NCBI GenBank assembly: GCA_046352935.1
Contig: JAXMGR010000005.1
Location: 124,001-188,000 of the forward strand
DNA: 64,000 nucleotides
Direction of reading: 5' to 3'
Origin: CAYWMY01 sp046352935
GTDB lineage: Bacteria > Pseudomonadota > Gammaproteobacteria > Steroidobacterales > Steroidobacteraceae
Part shown: piece after piece, positions 1-7,311 of the stretch
Numbering within the stretch: the first letter of the stretch is position 1
Layout of the letters: each line of letters opens with the position of its first letter
Program-made: the position numbers and the translations under genes
Notes under the pieces: model-generated
What the model was told of the DNA's origin: nothing
Databases searched by the model: none
The model's input: the letters and a program-made list of their open reading frames with translations, nothing else

Positions 1-787
1 CGAGCGGCGCGGCGCCGGTTGTTGGCGTATACGTGGGAAACACGACATCGCCATTGGCCGGGGTCGTCAGCGTACCGGTATCCGAGAACTGCAGCGTCTG
101 CAATCCACCGACTTGGGTTCCATCGATGGTCATCGCGACCTGCCATTCGTTCGGATTGGCTGTCTTGACGAAATAGAAGGTTGCGGTCGACTGGGTGCCG
201 AGCGAGTCATATACCGCAGCGGAAGTCGTGTAATTGAAGCTCTGTGGATCCGTGGGGTCGAAGGTACCGACCGCGGGAACACCGGTATTGGCCGGCAGGT
301 TGATCACGACCTCCCCGGTCGAGGTTGCCTGAGGAGCACTCTGCGAGGTTTGCAGCCGCAGGTCGGACAGCGTGCCCGTGTTGAACTGCCCGGATGACCC
401 GGTGACGGCCGGATAGACCTGCAGCTTCTGGTTTGCGCTGTTGACGATGTAGCCTTCACGATCAACACCAAAGGCGCCATTCCGTGTATAGACGTATCCG
501 GTGGGATCGAGCAAAGTGAAGAAGCCCTCACCGCTGATCGCGAGATCGAGGTTGTTGTTGGTGAACTGGATTGCGCCCTGACCAAACTGCTGGGTCACCG
601 CTGCGACCCGGACGCCGTTGCCGATGGCCGTGCTGCCGGAACCGAGACCACTGGCCGTAAAGACGTCCGAGAATTCGGTACGCGATGCCTTGAAGCCGGT
701 TGTGTTCGAGTTGGCAATATTGTTCGCAGTCACGTTCAGGTCGGAAGTGGCTGCATTCAATCCACTCAATGCGATACGGAATGGCAT
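1..787 (-). CDS. flgE: Flagellar hook protein FlgE (3' end cut by window edge)
   Basis: The leftward frame opens with ATG at 787, preceded by a strong GGAGGGA ribosome site at 791-797, and stays open to base 1, so about 262 N-terminal residues are visible. It begins MPFRIALSGLNAATSDLNVT and continues with the rod/hook N-terminal signature NNIANSNTTGFK, then GAIQFTNNNLDLAISGEGFF, both typical of FlgE. FlgE polymerises outside the cell to form the universal joint between rod and filament and is exported by the flagellar type III apparatus. It is the last visible gene of flgB-flgC-flgD-flgE, with FlgD (the hook cap) directly upstream. The C-terminal D0 domain lies outside the window. Family assignment is secure; total length is unknown. 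Confidence 0.95.
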   Translation of the reverse strand, partial: MPFRIALSGLNAATSDLNVTANNIANSNTTGFKASRTEFSDVFTASGLGSGSTAIGNGVRVAAVTQQFGQGAIQFTNNNLDLAISGEGFFTLLDPTGYVYTRNGAFGVDREGYIVNSANQKLQVYPAVTGSSGQFNTGTLSDLRLQTSQSAPQATSTGEVVINLPANTGVPAVGTFDPTDPQSFNYTTSAAVYDSLGTQSTATFYFVKTANPNEWQVAMTIDGTQVGGLQTLQFSDTGTLTTPANGDVVFPTYTPTTGAAPL

Positions 788-826
788 GTATCCCTCCTAT
801 TGTCCCCTGCTGTAATTGACGCCGGT

Positions 827-1513
827 TCAGCCGATCCTGCGCACCGCACTGAAAGGCATGTCACCCAACCCCCGCAGGCTCAGTGACAGACCGGACTGGC
901 CCGCGCCCAACGTGACACTCTCGACCGGAGCCGATATCAGCGTCTGCGCAGCATCCATGGCGCGTCCGTTGAGATAGGTCTGGGCTCGCAGGATGTACCG
1001 TCCAGGTGTCGCCGCGACACCGCTGTCACCGAGACCATCCCAGCTGAAGCTGGCGAGGCCGGGAGCCTGTGCGCCGAGATCGAGGGTCCGGACCGTCTGC
1101 CCCGACGCATCAGCGATGAGTACCTTTACGGACTGGGCGCCGGACGGTACGTCAACGGCGCCCTCGAGCGGACGCCCGGCCTCCAGATATCCGCTCGTTG
1201 CATTGATCAGCACGTCGCGACCAAGCAGGCTGGAAGCCTGGAGTGCCTGGCTCGAGACGATGCTGCCGGAGAGCGTCTCGAACTGTGACTGCAGCTGTTT
1301 GAGGCCCGAAACCGTACCAAACTGGGCCAGTTGCCCCAGAAAGTCACCGCTGTCGAGGGGCTTGAACGGATCCTGATTCTTCAGCTGCGTAGTCATCAGC
1401 TTCAGGAAATCCTCGGCACCCAGATCACTCTTCGTTGCCGCACGGGAACTCGCCGCTGGCAACGTGAGGCCGAGCGCCTCGAGTTCTGACTGACTGATCC
1501 CACCTATTGCCAT
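827..1513 (-). CDS. flgD: Flagellar hook assembly scaffold FlgD
   Basis: 228 residues, normal for FlgD (about 220-235). The N-terminal segment contains the conserved block DFLKLMTTQLKNQDPFKPLDS (about residues 35-55), the export and capping signature of the family. The middle and C-terminal parts carry the Ig-like/tudor core with SFSWDGLGDSG and the GRYILRAQ strand. FlgD caps the growing hook so that FlgE subunits can insert, and is lost when the hook is complete. It sits between flgC and flgE in a leftward operon, with 17 bases between the flgC stop and its ATG. Transcription probably comes from the sigma-54 promoter ahead of flgB. Confidence 0.95.
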   Translation of the reverse strand: MAIGGISQSELEALGLTLPAASSRAATKSDLGAEDFLKLMTTQLKNQDPFKPLDSGDFLGQLAQFGTVSGLKQLQSQFETLSGSIVSSQALQASSLLGRDVLINATSGYLEAGRPLEGAVDVPSGAQSVKVLIADASGQTVRTLDLGAQAPGLASFSWDGLGDSGVAATPGRYILRAQTYLNGRAMDAAQTLISAPVESVTLGAGQSGLSLSLRGLGDMPFSAVRRIG

Positions 1514-1530
1514 GGCGCGACCTCCCGGTG

Positions 1531-1956
1531 TCAGCGACCCATCGTGATCGTCTTGAGCAACAGATCCCGCGAGGTCGTGATCACCTCAACGTTCGTCTGG
1601 AATGAGCGCGACGCCGAAATCATGTTCGCCATCTCCTCGACCGCGTTCACATTCGAGGCGAAGACATAGCCATCGCGATCCGCAAGCGGGTGCCCGGGTT
1701 CGTAGCGCCTCATCGCTGGTGCCGGGCTCTCGTAGACGCCGAGCATACGAACCCCGACGGCTACGCCATCGTCCTCAGGCACAGCTGCAACCTCGCGCAT
1801 CAATGCCTGAAAGACCGGATGTCTGGCGCGATAGGCGCTGCCGGCACTCGTCGCGACTGATTCGGCATTGGCAAGGTTGCTGGCCACCACGTTCAATCGC
1901 ATTGACTGTGCGTTGAGGGCACTGCCCGCGACATCGAATACCTTGAACAGAGACAT
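1531..1956 (-). CDS. flgC: Flagellar basal-body rod protein FlgC
   Basis: A proximal rod subunit of the flagellar basal body. The frame is open further upstream, but the ATG at 1956 (MSLFKVFDVAGSALNAQ) matches the usual FlgC start and lies just after the flgB stop, giving 141 residues against a family norm of about 135-150. Visible motifs are the rod signature RLNVVASNLANAES near the N terminus and the C-terminal NVNAVEEMANMISASRSFQTNVE, both diagnostic of FlgC. The central part carries the YESPAPAMRRYEPGHPLAD stretch expected before that C-terminal block. It is translated in series with flgB, seven bases apart. Confidence 0.95.
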   Translation of the reverse strand: MSLFKVFDVAGSALNAQSMRLNVVASNLANAESVATSAGSAYRARHPVFQALMREVAAVPEDDGVAVGVRMLGVYESPAPAMRRYEPGHPLADRDGYVFASNVNAVEEMANMISASRSFQTNVEVITTSRDLLLKTITMGR

Positions 1957-1963
1957 GACAGCC

Positions 1964-2353
1964 TCACTGACCGGTAAGCGCCGTTTCAAGACTCGCGATG
2001 CGCCGGTTGATGAACATCAGGCTGGCCTGATATCTCACGGCGTTTTCCGCGAACGCCGCCTGCTCGACTGGCGCCTCGACCGTATTGCCGTCGAGCGATG
2101 GCTGGTACGGAATCCGGTACTTCAGCTCTCCGTCGAAGACTGCGCCGGAGCCCGCGCCAAGGTGCATTTGGGAGGTTCGCGCGACGACCAGGTCCCCGGA
2201 CGTGCCCGCGGTGGCCATTACTGCGGCGAAATCGAAATCGCGCGCCTTGTAGTTCGGTGTATCCGCGTTCGCCAGATTCGACGCAAGGACGGAGGAGCGC
2301 TCGCCACGGAGCAACATCGACTTCTCGTGCACACCGAACAGATTCTCGAGCAT
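1964..2353 (-). CDS. flgB: Flagellar basal-body rod protein FlgB
   Basis: 129 residues, starting MLENLFGVHEKSMLLRGERS, followed by the rod motif SSVLASNLANADTPNYKARD that marks FlgB. FlgB forms the most membrane-proximal part of the rod with FlgC and FliE. The C-terminal half is the usual coiled stretch (RYQASLMFINRRIASLETAL). It is the first gene of the leftward flgBCDE operon. A consensus sigma-54 promoter lies at 2409-2424, placing the predicted transcript start about 45 bases before the ATG, a normal leader length. Assignment is secure. Confidence 0.96.
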   Translation of the reverse strand: MLENLFGVHEKSMLLRGERSSVLASNLANADTPNYKARDFDFAAVMATAGTSGDLVVARTSQMHLGAGSGAVFDGELKYRIPYQPSLDGNTVEAPVEQAAFAENAVRYQASLMFINRRIASLETALTGQ

Positions 2354-2408
2354 GGCCGCATCGCTCCAACGTGGTCCCGGCCGATCTGTCAGCCCTCAGC
2401 GGGACCGA

Positions 2409-2424
2409 AGCAAGAGCCGTGCCA
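2409..2424 (-). promoter_or_regulatory. Sigma-54 (RpoN) promoter of flgBCDE
   Basis: Read on the minus strand the site is TGGCACG-GCTC-TTGCT, matching every position of the sigma-54 -24/-12 consensus (TGGCACG-N4-TTGCW), with GG and GC exactly ten bases apart. The predicted transcript start is near 2398, about 45 bases ahead of the flgB ATG. In organisms with a FleQ-type hierarchy flgBCDE is a sigma-54 operon, so site and gene agree. The enhancer-binding activator site was not identified. Confidence 0.85.
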
Positions 2425-2667
2425 GCGGCAGCAAGGCCGGATTCCTCGACGATTTCAATCGGGCCACCGGTTGGTTTACCGGCAAAGCGGCACGCGAAGC
2501 GGCAAGCCCCGGCCGCCGGGTTGCCCATCGCGATACCCGATGAGCTGGCGTCGGCTTTTTGACGGGGCACAGGCAGCACAGGACCGCGCCGGCCCGAGAC
2601 GGTCGCAAGTGGCGCTTCAAGCTTCGAGACAGCGCCGGTTTCGCCGGATCTGAGTTCGGCACGGCTG

Positions 2668-2683
2668 TGGCACGACCATTGCA
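2668..2683 (+). promoter_or_regulatory. Sigma-54 (RpoN) promoter of flgA
   Basis: TGGCACG-ACCA-TTGCA on the plus strand matches the sigma-54 consensus at all defined positions and spacing. It points at flgA and lies about 245 bases from the oppositely oriented flgB promoter. The predicted start is near 2693-2694, almost on top of the GTG at 2697, which affects the choice of the flgA start. Confidence 0.82.
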
Positions 2684-2696
2684 GGTTATTTGGATC

Positions 2697-3416
2697 GTGA
2701 GACCGGCGTGCAAATCGGCGATACGAAGGGGAGCTTGCGGGGTGGTCGCCTCAGCATTCGTGGCGGTTGGTGTCGCCAGCGCTTTTGATCGCGAGAGTCC
2801 CGACAACATCGTTGCAGCGGCTCGCGCAGAGGCCGCGGCGATCGCCGGGGTCAAACCTGCAGCGACCCGACTCGCCGAGGGGTTCCGGCCGGACCGACTC
2901 AACCTCCCCCGTTGCAGTAGCGAACTTGGAGCGAGGGGACGACCAACAGCCGGGCAGCAGACACGTCTCGCGCTGGAAATCAGTTGCTCGACACCCTTCT
3001 GGCGGGTGTTCGTGCCCGTCGTGGTTGCAGGCACTTACAGAGTGATAGTGCTCGCTCGCGATGTGACTGCCGGCTCGACTCTCGGGCATCAAGATTTGAC
3101 ATATTCAGAAATCGCCGTTACACCACCCATTGGGTGGTTCCAATCCGAGCATGACCTCCTGGGGGCAAAGCTTCTTCGGACCGCCAGTGCGGGGCAGGTC
3201 ATTCTTCCCGGCTGGGTACGTCGAGTACCAGCGGTGCGCAGAGGACATCCGGTGACGTTGATCGGGCGGACGGCATCCGTGACGGTGAGGACGTCCGGCA
3301 TCGCAGTCACCGACGCCGCTATCGCGGAACGTGTGCGCATCCGAAATCCGTCTTCCGGGCGAGAAATCGAAGGGATAGTGAGCGGTGTGGATTCCGTTGA
3401 GATCGGTCTGGACTGA
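2697..3416 (+). CDS. flgA: Flagellar P-ring assembly chaperone FlgA
   Basis: FlgA is the periplasmic chaperone that helps FlgI form the P ring in the peptidoglycan layer. The C-terminal half holds the SAF-like domain of the family: VVVAGTYRVIVLARDVTAG, the DLTYSEI segment, and a final block with VTLIGRTASVTVRTSGIAVTD and the terminal GRE-EGIVSG motif. From GTG 2697 the protein is 239 residues with a basic n-region (RPACKSAIRRG) and hydrophobic h-region ending near AFD, a good signal peptide. A second GTG at 2742 has a better ribosome site (AAGGGGAG) but would lose the basic residues. The frame is open upstream to 2559, but that part overlaps the promoter. It diverges from flgB; flgM follows. 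Confidence 0.88.
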   Translation: MRPACKSAIRRGACGVVASAFVAVGVASAFDRESPDNIVAAARAEAAAIAGVKPAATRLAEGFRPDRLNLPRCSSELGARGRPTAGQQTRLALEISCSTPFWRVFVPVVVAGTYRVIVLARDVTAGSTLGHQDLTYSEIAVTPPIGWFQSEHDLLGAKLLRTASAGQVILPGWVRRVPAVRRGHPVTLIGRTASVTVRTSGIAVTDAAIAERVRIRNPSSGREIEGIVSGVDSVEIGLD

Positions 3417-3499
3417 GGCTTCAGATCGGCTGAGGCCGGCCGCTCTGAAACAGAGTGGACCAGCCGCGGAACGGGCCTGAACTGCGGGCCGGCTGGATC

Positions 3500-3526
3500 T
3501 AAAGATTTCCTGCCAGGCGCCGACAC
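3500..3526 (+). promoter_or_regulatory. FliA (sigma-28) promoter of flgM
   Basis: TAAAGATT (3500-3507), an 11-base spacer, then GCCGACAC (3519-3526) closely match the flagellar sigma-28 consensus TAAAGTTT-N11-GCCGATAA. The predicted start, near 3533, lies about 33 bases before the flgM ATG. FliA-dependent late expression of its own anti-sigma factor is the classical arrangement, so the context supports the call. Confidence 0.8.
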
Positions 3527-3565
3527 GTGACTCAGGAGACTGGATGGGTCTCAAAGAGAGATTTC

Positions 3566-3877
3566 ATGAGCAGCAAGATCGATGGCTATGGCTCCAGGCC
3601 AGCTTCGGTGGCAGGTAGCCACCGAAACGGGGGCGTGGGACAGTCCGGCGAATCCGGCCCTCAGGCGGTCGGTACGGCCAGTGGCGACTCGGTGACCCTG
3701 ACGGACGGGGCAGTAAGACTGCAGAAGCTGGCACGTGCCGTTGCCGACGCCCCGGCGACGGACGCAAGCCGGATTGCGAGCGTCAAGGACTCGGTCGCTC
3801 GGGGAGAGTATCAAATCAACCCGGAGCGCATAGCCGACAAGATCCTGCAGGCGGAAAGGGAATTGATTGGTCGTTGA
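3566..3877 (+). CDS. flgM: Anti-sigma-28 factor FlgM
   Basis: 103 residues from ATG 3566, which has an AAAGAGAG ribosome site just upstream; a longer open frame from 3527 would run across the promoter. The C-terminal half (LTDGAVRLQKLARAV, then DASRIASVKDSVARGEYQINPERIADKIL) is the conserved FlgM sigma-binding region. The N-terminal half is Gly/Ser-rich and looks disordered, as in the family. FlgM binds FliA and is exported through the finished hook-basal body, releasing late flagellar genes. flgN follows 12 bases later, the standard pairing. Confidence 0.92.
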   Translation: MSSKIDGYGSRPASVAGSHRNGGVGQSGESGPQAVGTASGDSVTLTDGAVRLQKLARAVADAPATDASRIASVKDSVARGEYQINPERIADKILQAERELIGR

Positions 3878-3889
3878 GGCGATGTAGCA

Positions 3890-4396
3890 ATGACGCCCGC
3901 GCAATCCTCCAGCGAACTGGTGGCACTCATTGAGCGGGAGGCCGCTGAAGCGGCGCGACTCCTGGAAGCGCTTTTGAGCGAGAGGAGCGCTCTCGCAATC
4001 AACGATAGCGACGGCCTGGCTGCCGCGACCACGAAGAAGACCGCCTTGCTCGGCCAGCTCGAAATGATCGAGAAAGACCGGCGACGACTCCTGCAGCGGG
4101 TCGCAGTTGGGGCGACCCACGTGGAGATGCAGTCGTATGTGGAGCATCTGGCGCGGAACCTCGAGACAAAGCCGTTGTCGCGGGTCCTTCGTCAGCACTG
4201 GCAACACCTGACGACCACATTGCAGCAGTGCCGTGACCTGAACCTTTCAAACGGCCGGATCGTTGCGGCCATGCAAACACGCGTACAGCAGGCGCTGAAT
4301 CTGCTACGTGGCGGTCGAGGCACCGTAGCGACCTATGGTCGCACGGGATCAACGCAACTGACCGGCGCCGGCGCGCGTGAGCTGGCTCGCGCGTAG
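3890..4396 (+). CDS. flgN: Flagellar hook-filament junction chaperone FlgN
   Basis: 168 residues, mostly helical, with the FlgN pattern of an N-terminal coiled coil (SSELVALIEREAAEAARLLEALLSERSAL) and a following TKKTALLGQLEMIEKDRRRLLQ segment. FlgN is the cytoplasmic chaperone of the junction proteins FlgK and FlgL. A late conserved segment (RDLNLSNGRIVAAMQTRVQQALNLLRG) is clear. The gene starts at ATG 3890, 12 bases after flgM, and is presumably transcribed from the same FliA promoter. The C terminus (about 25 residues) is a little longer than in enteric FlgN. Confidence 0.88.
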   Translation: MTPAQSSSELVALIEREAAEAARLLEALLSERSALAINDSDGLAAATTKKTALLGQLEMIEKDRRRLLQRVAVGATHVEMQSYVEHLARNLETKPLSRVLRQHWQHLTTTLQQCRDLNLSNGRIVAAMQTRVQQALNLLRGGRGTVATYGRTGSTQLTGAGARELARA

Positions 4397-4421
4397 CAAG
4401 CCGTATCTGACGAGGCAGACC

Positions 4422-4616
4422 ATGCTGGTTCTTAGCCGCCGCGCCGACGAATCGATCGTCATCACTCCGGCTGATGGCACTGACACCCGCATGACTCTAG
4501 CCGAACTCTTCGCAAATGGCCCGATTCAGATCACTTTGCTGGGTGGAACTGGCCGACGTATCAAAATGGGTATAGAGGCACCTACCCCGCTAGCCATCCG
4601 ACGCAAGGACGAATAA
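4422..4616 (+). CDS. CsrA/RsmA-family RNA-binding protein with inserted segment
   Basis: 64 residues from ATG 4422, shortly after the flgN stop at 4396. The first strand MLVLSRRADESIVI matches CsrA (consensus MLILTRRxGExxxI), and the last part IQITLLGGTGRRIKMGIEAP followed by LAIRRKDE matches CsrA strands 2-5, including an Arg where CsrA has its key RNA-contact Arg44. Between strand 1 and strand 2 there are about 17 extra residues (DGTDTRMTLAELFANGP), predicted partly helical, and the usual C-terminal helix is shortened. An internal insertion is the hallmark of the RsmN/RsmF variants of Pseudomonas, so this could be a variant of that type rather than a global CsrA. Its position after flgMN suggests control of flagellar or biofilm mRNAs; that role is inferred. 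Confidence 0.75.
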   Translation: MLVLSRRADESIVITPADGTDTRMTLAELFANGPIQITLLGGTGRRIKMGIEAPTPLAIRRKDE

Positions 4617-4795
4617 GCCTTTTGCGACGCACAAAGCGGCTCGAATCAGCTGCTTATATGACGTAATCTGTCCACGTAGCGTCGCGTTCGTCAGTTGCCG
4701 CCCCGCCACCCCTTCCCATCCCGACCGAGCAGGCTGCATACTGTGGCCGGCTGTCAGAGGAACAAACCAACAACGCGATCGCGGGGGTCTGCGCG

Positions 4796-5071
4796 ATGGA
4801 ACGTCGTCTGCACACACGGCATCGTGCCCGCACTACGGTCTACGTCAGTGCTCCGGGCCGGAAAGGCAAGTTGTGCCGAGCGCGCAACCTGAGCGCAAAC
4901 GGGGTATTCGTCGAGACATCGAACCTCGGATTGCCCCAAGGGTCCTTGGTGGAATTGGCCTTTGCGATCAATCTTGGTCGTATTACCAAGATTCATCGTC
5001 GTACAGCGGTGGTTGCCCACATCTCGCACGGTGGCACTGGTCTCCGAATGGAGAGTTACGCGGGCGCCTGA
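4796..5071 (+). CDS. PilZ-domain protein (probable c-di-GMP receptor)
   Basis: 91 residues, essentially a single PilZ domain. The N-terminal RLHTRHRA supplies the RxxxR motif and NLSANGVFVET supplies the (D/N)xSxxG motif, the two elements that bind cyclic di-GMP. The rest alternates beta strands ending in GLRMES. No membrane segment or signal is seen, so it should be cytoplasmic. It lies 179 bases after the CsrA-like gene, in the same direction and at the end of the flagellar cluster, ahead of a strong terminator; a role in tuning motility is likely but not shown. Stand-alone PilZ proteins cannot be given a specific name from sequence. Confidence 0.82.
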   Translation: MERRLHTRHRARTTVYVSAPGRKGKLCRARNLSANGVFVETSNLGLPQGSLVELAFAINLGRITKIHRRTAVVAHISHGGTGLRMESYAGA

Positions 5072-5096
5072 ACTTCCGGGGGAGGTTTCCATGTCG

Positions 5097-5135
5097 GGTT
5101 GGGCGACCGAGGTGTCGGCGCCCGACCTTTTTTTT
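5097..5135 (+). terminator. Rho-independent terminator after the PilZ gene
   Basis: A nine-base-pair stem (GGTTGGGCG at 5097-5105 with CGCCCGACC at 5119-5127, one G-U pair) with a 13-base loop is followed by eight T residues. It closes the flgA-PilZ block. The bases from 5136 to 5330 before cysK hold no gene. Confidence 0.85.
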
Positions 5136-5330
5136 GCCTTTCATCAACGGCCTGCCGGTATGCGGCCCGGTCATACAAGGCCTCCGAGCGGAGACGACGC
5201 GACCATAACCGTCTGGCATCAGGCGAGATAAAAAGAGCATTTCCGGGCAGCCTGCACGCCTCCTAACTTCGATAGCCTTCGGGCTCAAAGCGAGCCTGAC
5301 ACATCAATTCCGCAACGCGAGGATCGGGGC

Positions 5331-6269
5331 ATGGCTCGTATATACGACAACATACTTGAGACCGTCGGTCGTACGCCGCTCGTCAGACTGAACAAGATCG
5401 GACGAGATCTGCCTGCCAGAATTGTGTTGAAGCTCGAGTTCTTCAATCCCTGCGCCAGCGTCAAGGACCGCATCGGGGTAGCGATGGTCGAGTCCCTGGA
5501 GAAACAGGGAAAGATCGGACCTGACACCGTGCTCGTCGAACCGACCAGCGGCAACACCGGTATTGGCCTTGCGTTCGTCGCCGCTGCAAAAGGCTATCGA
5601 CTGATCCTCACGATGCCGGAGACGATGAGCCAGGAGCGACGGCGCATGCTCAAAGCCTTCGGCGCCGAGCTGATCCTGACGGAAGGCCCGAAGGGGATGA
5701 AGGGGGCGATTGCAAAGGCCCAGGAAATCGTCGCCAGCGATCCATCGAAGTACGTTCTCGTCGGGCAGTTCACCAACCCTGCAAATCCGGAGATCCATCG
5801 GCGAACCACTGCGGAGGAAATCTGGTCCGACACAGATGGTGCGGTCGACATTCTGGTTTCGGGTGTGGGCACTGGCGGCACGATCACCGGCGTAGCCGAA
5901 GTCATCAAAGCCCGTAAGCCTGGCTTCAGGGCAGTTGCCGTCGAGCCAAGCGCCAGCCCGGTTCTGTCCGGTGGACAACCAGGCCCGCACAAGATTCAAG
6001 GCATTGGTGCAGGGTTCGTCCCGGATGTGCTCAACACCAAGGTGATCGACGAGATCGTTCAGGTTACCAACGAGGAAGCTGGAGAATATGCGCGTCGGCT
6101 GGGTCGCGAGGAAGGGATCCTCGTCGGCATCAGTTCTGGTGCCGCGTTGTGTGCGGCGCTGAAGGTCGCCGCCAACGAGGAGAATCGCGGCAAACTCATC
6201 GTGGTCATCATTCCCAGCTTCGGCGAGCGTTACCTGACCACATGGCTTTACGAGGACACGCCCACGTGA
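5331..6269 (+). CDS. cysK: Cysteine synthase A (O-acetylserine sulfhydrylase)
   Basis: 312 residues. Makes L-cysteine from O-acetylserine and sulfide using PLP. The Schiff-base lysine is in NPCASVKDR (about residue 45), the substrate-binding loop is PTSGNTGIGLAF, and the PLP-phosphate glycine loop is GVGTGGTITGV; GISSGAA near the C terminus completes the fold. The terminal SFGERYLTTWLYED favours CysK over CysM. The downstream serine acetyltransferase gene overlaps its stop codon (GTGA), so both enzymes of the pathway are translationally coupled and probably form the cysteine synthase complex. Confidence 0.95.
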   Translation: MARIYDNILETVGRTPLVRLNKIGRDLPARIVLKLEFFNPCASVKDRIGVAMVESLEKQGKIGPDTVLVEPTSGNTGIGLAFVAAAKGYRLILTMPETMSQERRRMLKAFGAELILTEGPKGMKGAIAKAQEIVASDPSKYVLVGQFTNPANPEIHRRTTAEEIWSDTDGAVDILVSGVGTGGTITGVAEVIKARKPGFRAVAVEPSASPVLSGGQPGPHKIQGIGAGFVPDVLNTKVIDEIVQVTNEEAGEYARRLGREEGILVGISSGAALCAALKVAANEENRGKLIVVIIPSFGERYLTTWLYEDTPT

Positions 6270-7195
6270 CAGGCCCTGCGGCGAAGCCACGATCACCCGA
6301 CCTCGGCGTCGTTGCGGCAGCGCTCACCACACCGAGGGCGGGGCACGGCTTGGCAGCACTCGCCCTCGGCCCCATGCCAGATCGTGAGGCAGTCCTGCGA
6401 TGCATTGATCGTCTGCACCGCGCCTTGCTGGCAGAGGTGCAGCCTGATTCGGTGATTGCCGCTCCGGACGCGGAAGTCCTGCTGCAGGAACTCACTGCAG
6501 TCGAAGCCACCCTCGTGATACAGGTGCAGAGAGCGTTCGGGGTACACGACCGGATCTATGGGCGCACACAGGGCACCAGCATCATCGCGGCGACATCGAA
6601 AGATATCGTCCAGGCACTCATTCACGCACTGCCAGACCTGCGTGAGCGCATGTTCGAGGATGCCGAAGCGGCATGGCGCAGTGATCCATCGTGTCATCAC
6701 CCGATCGAGGCTCTCTACTCGTTCCCGGGCCTTTACGCCGTGACCCGGCATCGCTTTGCACACCTGCTGTACCAGCACGACGTGCCATTGCTGTCGCGCC
6801 TCATCGCGGAGCAGACCCATCAGATTACGGGAATCGACATCCATGCGGGCGCCTCGGTCGGACGTCGCTTCTTCATTGATCATGGAACCGGCGTAGTGAT
6901 CGGCGAAACGGCAGTGATTGGTGACAGTGTCACGCTCTACCAGGGAGTTACGCTCGGTGCCAAGAGCTTCCAGGTTGATGCGTTCGGCAACCTGGTAAAG
7001 GGAGTACCAAGGCATCCAATCCTTGGTGACGACGTGACGATTTATGCCAATGCAACAGTTCTCGGACGTGTCACAATCGGGCGTGGCAGCGTAATCGGTG
7101 GGAATGTGTGGTTGACTCGCAGCGTGCCACCCGGATCGAGGATCTTTCAGGCGGATGTTCGAGAATCGGGATTCGAATCTGGTGCGGGCATTTAG
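6266..7195 (+). CDS. epsC: Serine O-acetyltransferase, EpsC type
   Basis: 309 residues from GTG 6266, which overlaps the cysK stop as GTGA; the open frame extends back inside cysK but that part is not expected to be coding. Produces O-acetylserine from serine and acetyl-CoA, feeding CysK. The C-terminal half is a left-handed beta helix of hexapeptide repeats (GIDIHAGASVGRRFFIDHG, VVIGETAVIGDSVTLYQGVTL, VLGRVTIGRGSVIGGNVWLT). A long N-terminal helical domain and a total near 310 residues match the EpsC/SrpH subgroup rather than enteric CysE (about 273). The DHGTG motif includes the catalytic His. Confidence 0.92.
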   Translation: MTGPAAKPRSPDLGVVAAALTTPRAGHGLAALALGPMPDREAVLRCIDRLHRALLAEVQPDSVIAAPDAEVLLQELTAVEATLVIQVQRAFGVHDRIYGRTQGTSIIAATSKDIVQALIHALPDLRERMFEDAEAAWRSDPSCHHPIEALYSFPGLYAVTRHRFAHLLYQHDVPLLSRLIAEQTHQITGIDIHAGASVGRRFFIDHGTGVVIGETAVIGDSVTLYQGVTLGAKSFQVDAFGNLVKGVPRHPILGDDVTIYANATVLGRVTIGRGSVIGGNVWLTRSVPPGSRIFQADVRESGFESGAGI

Positions 7196-7311
7196 CCCTG
7201 CAGCCGAAACCACCCTGGCGATAGAGCCACTTCGAGCCACACTTCTCTGGTCGAGCGGATTCGCAGGTTCCCGCATTATGATGTCGTCAGGACATCTCCA
7301 GGCGCCCGGCC

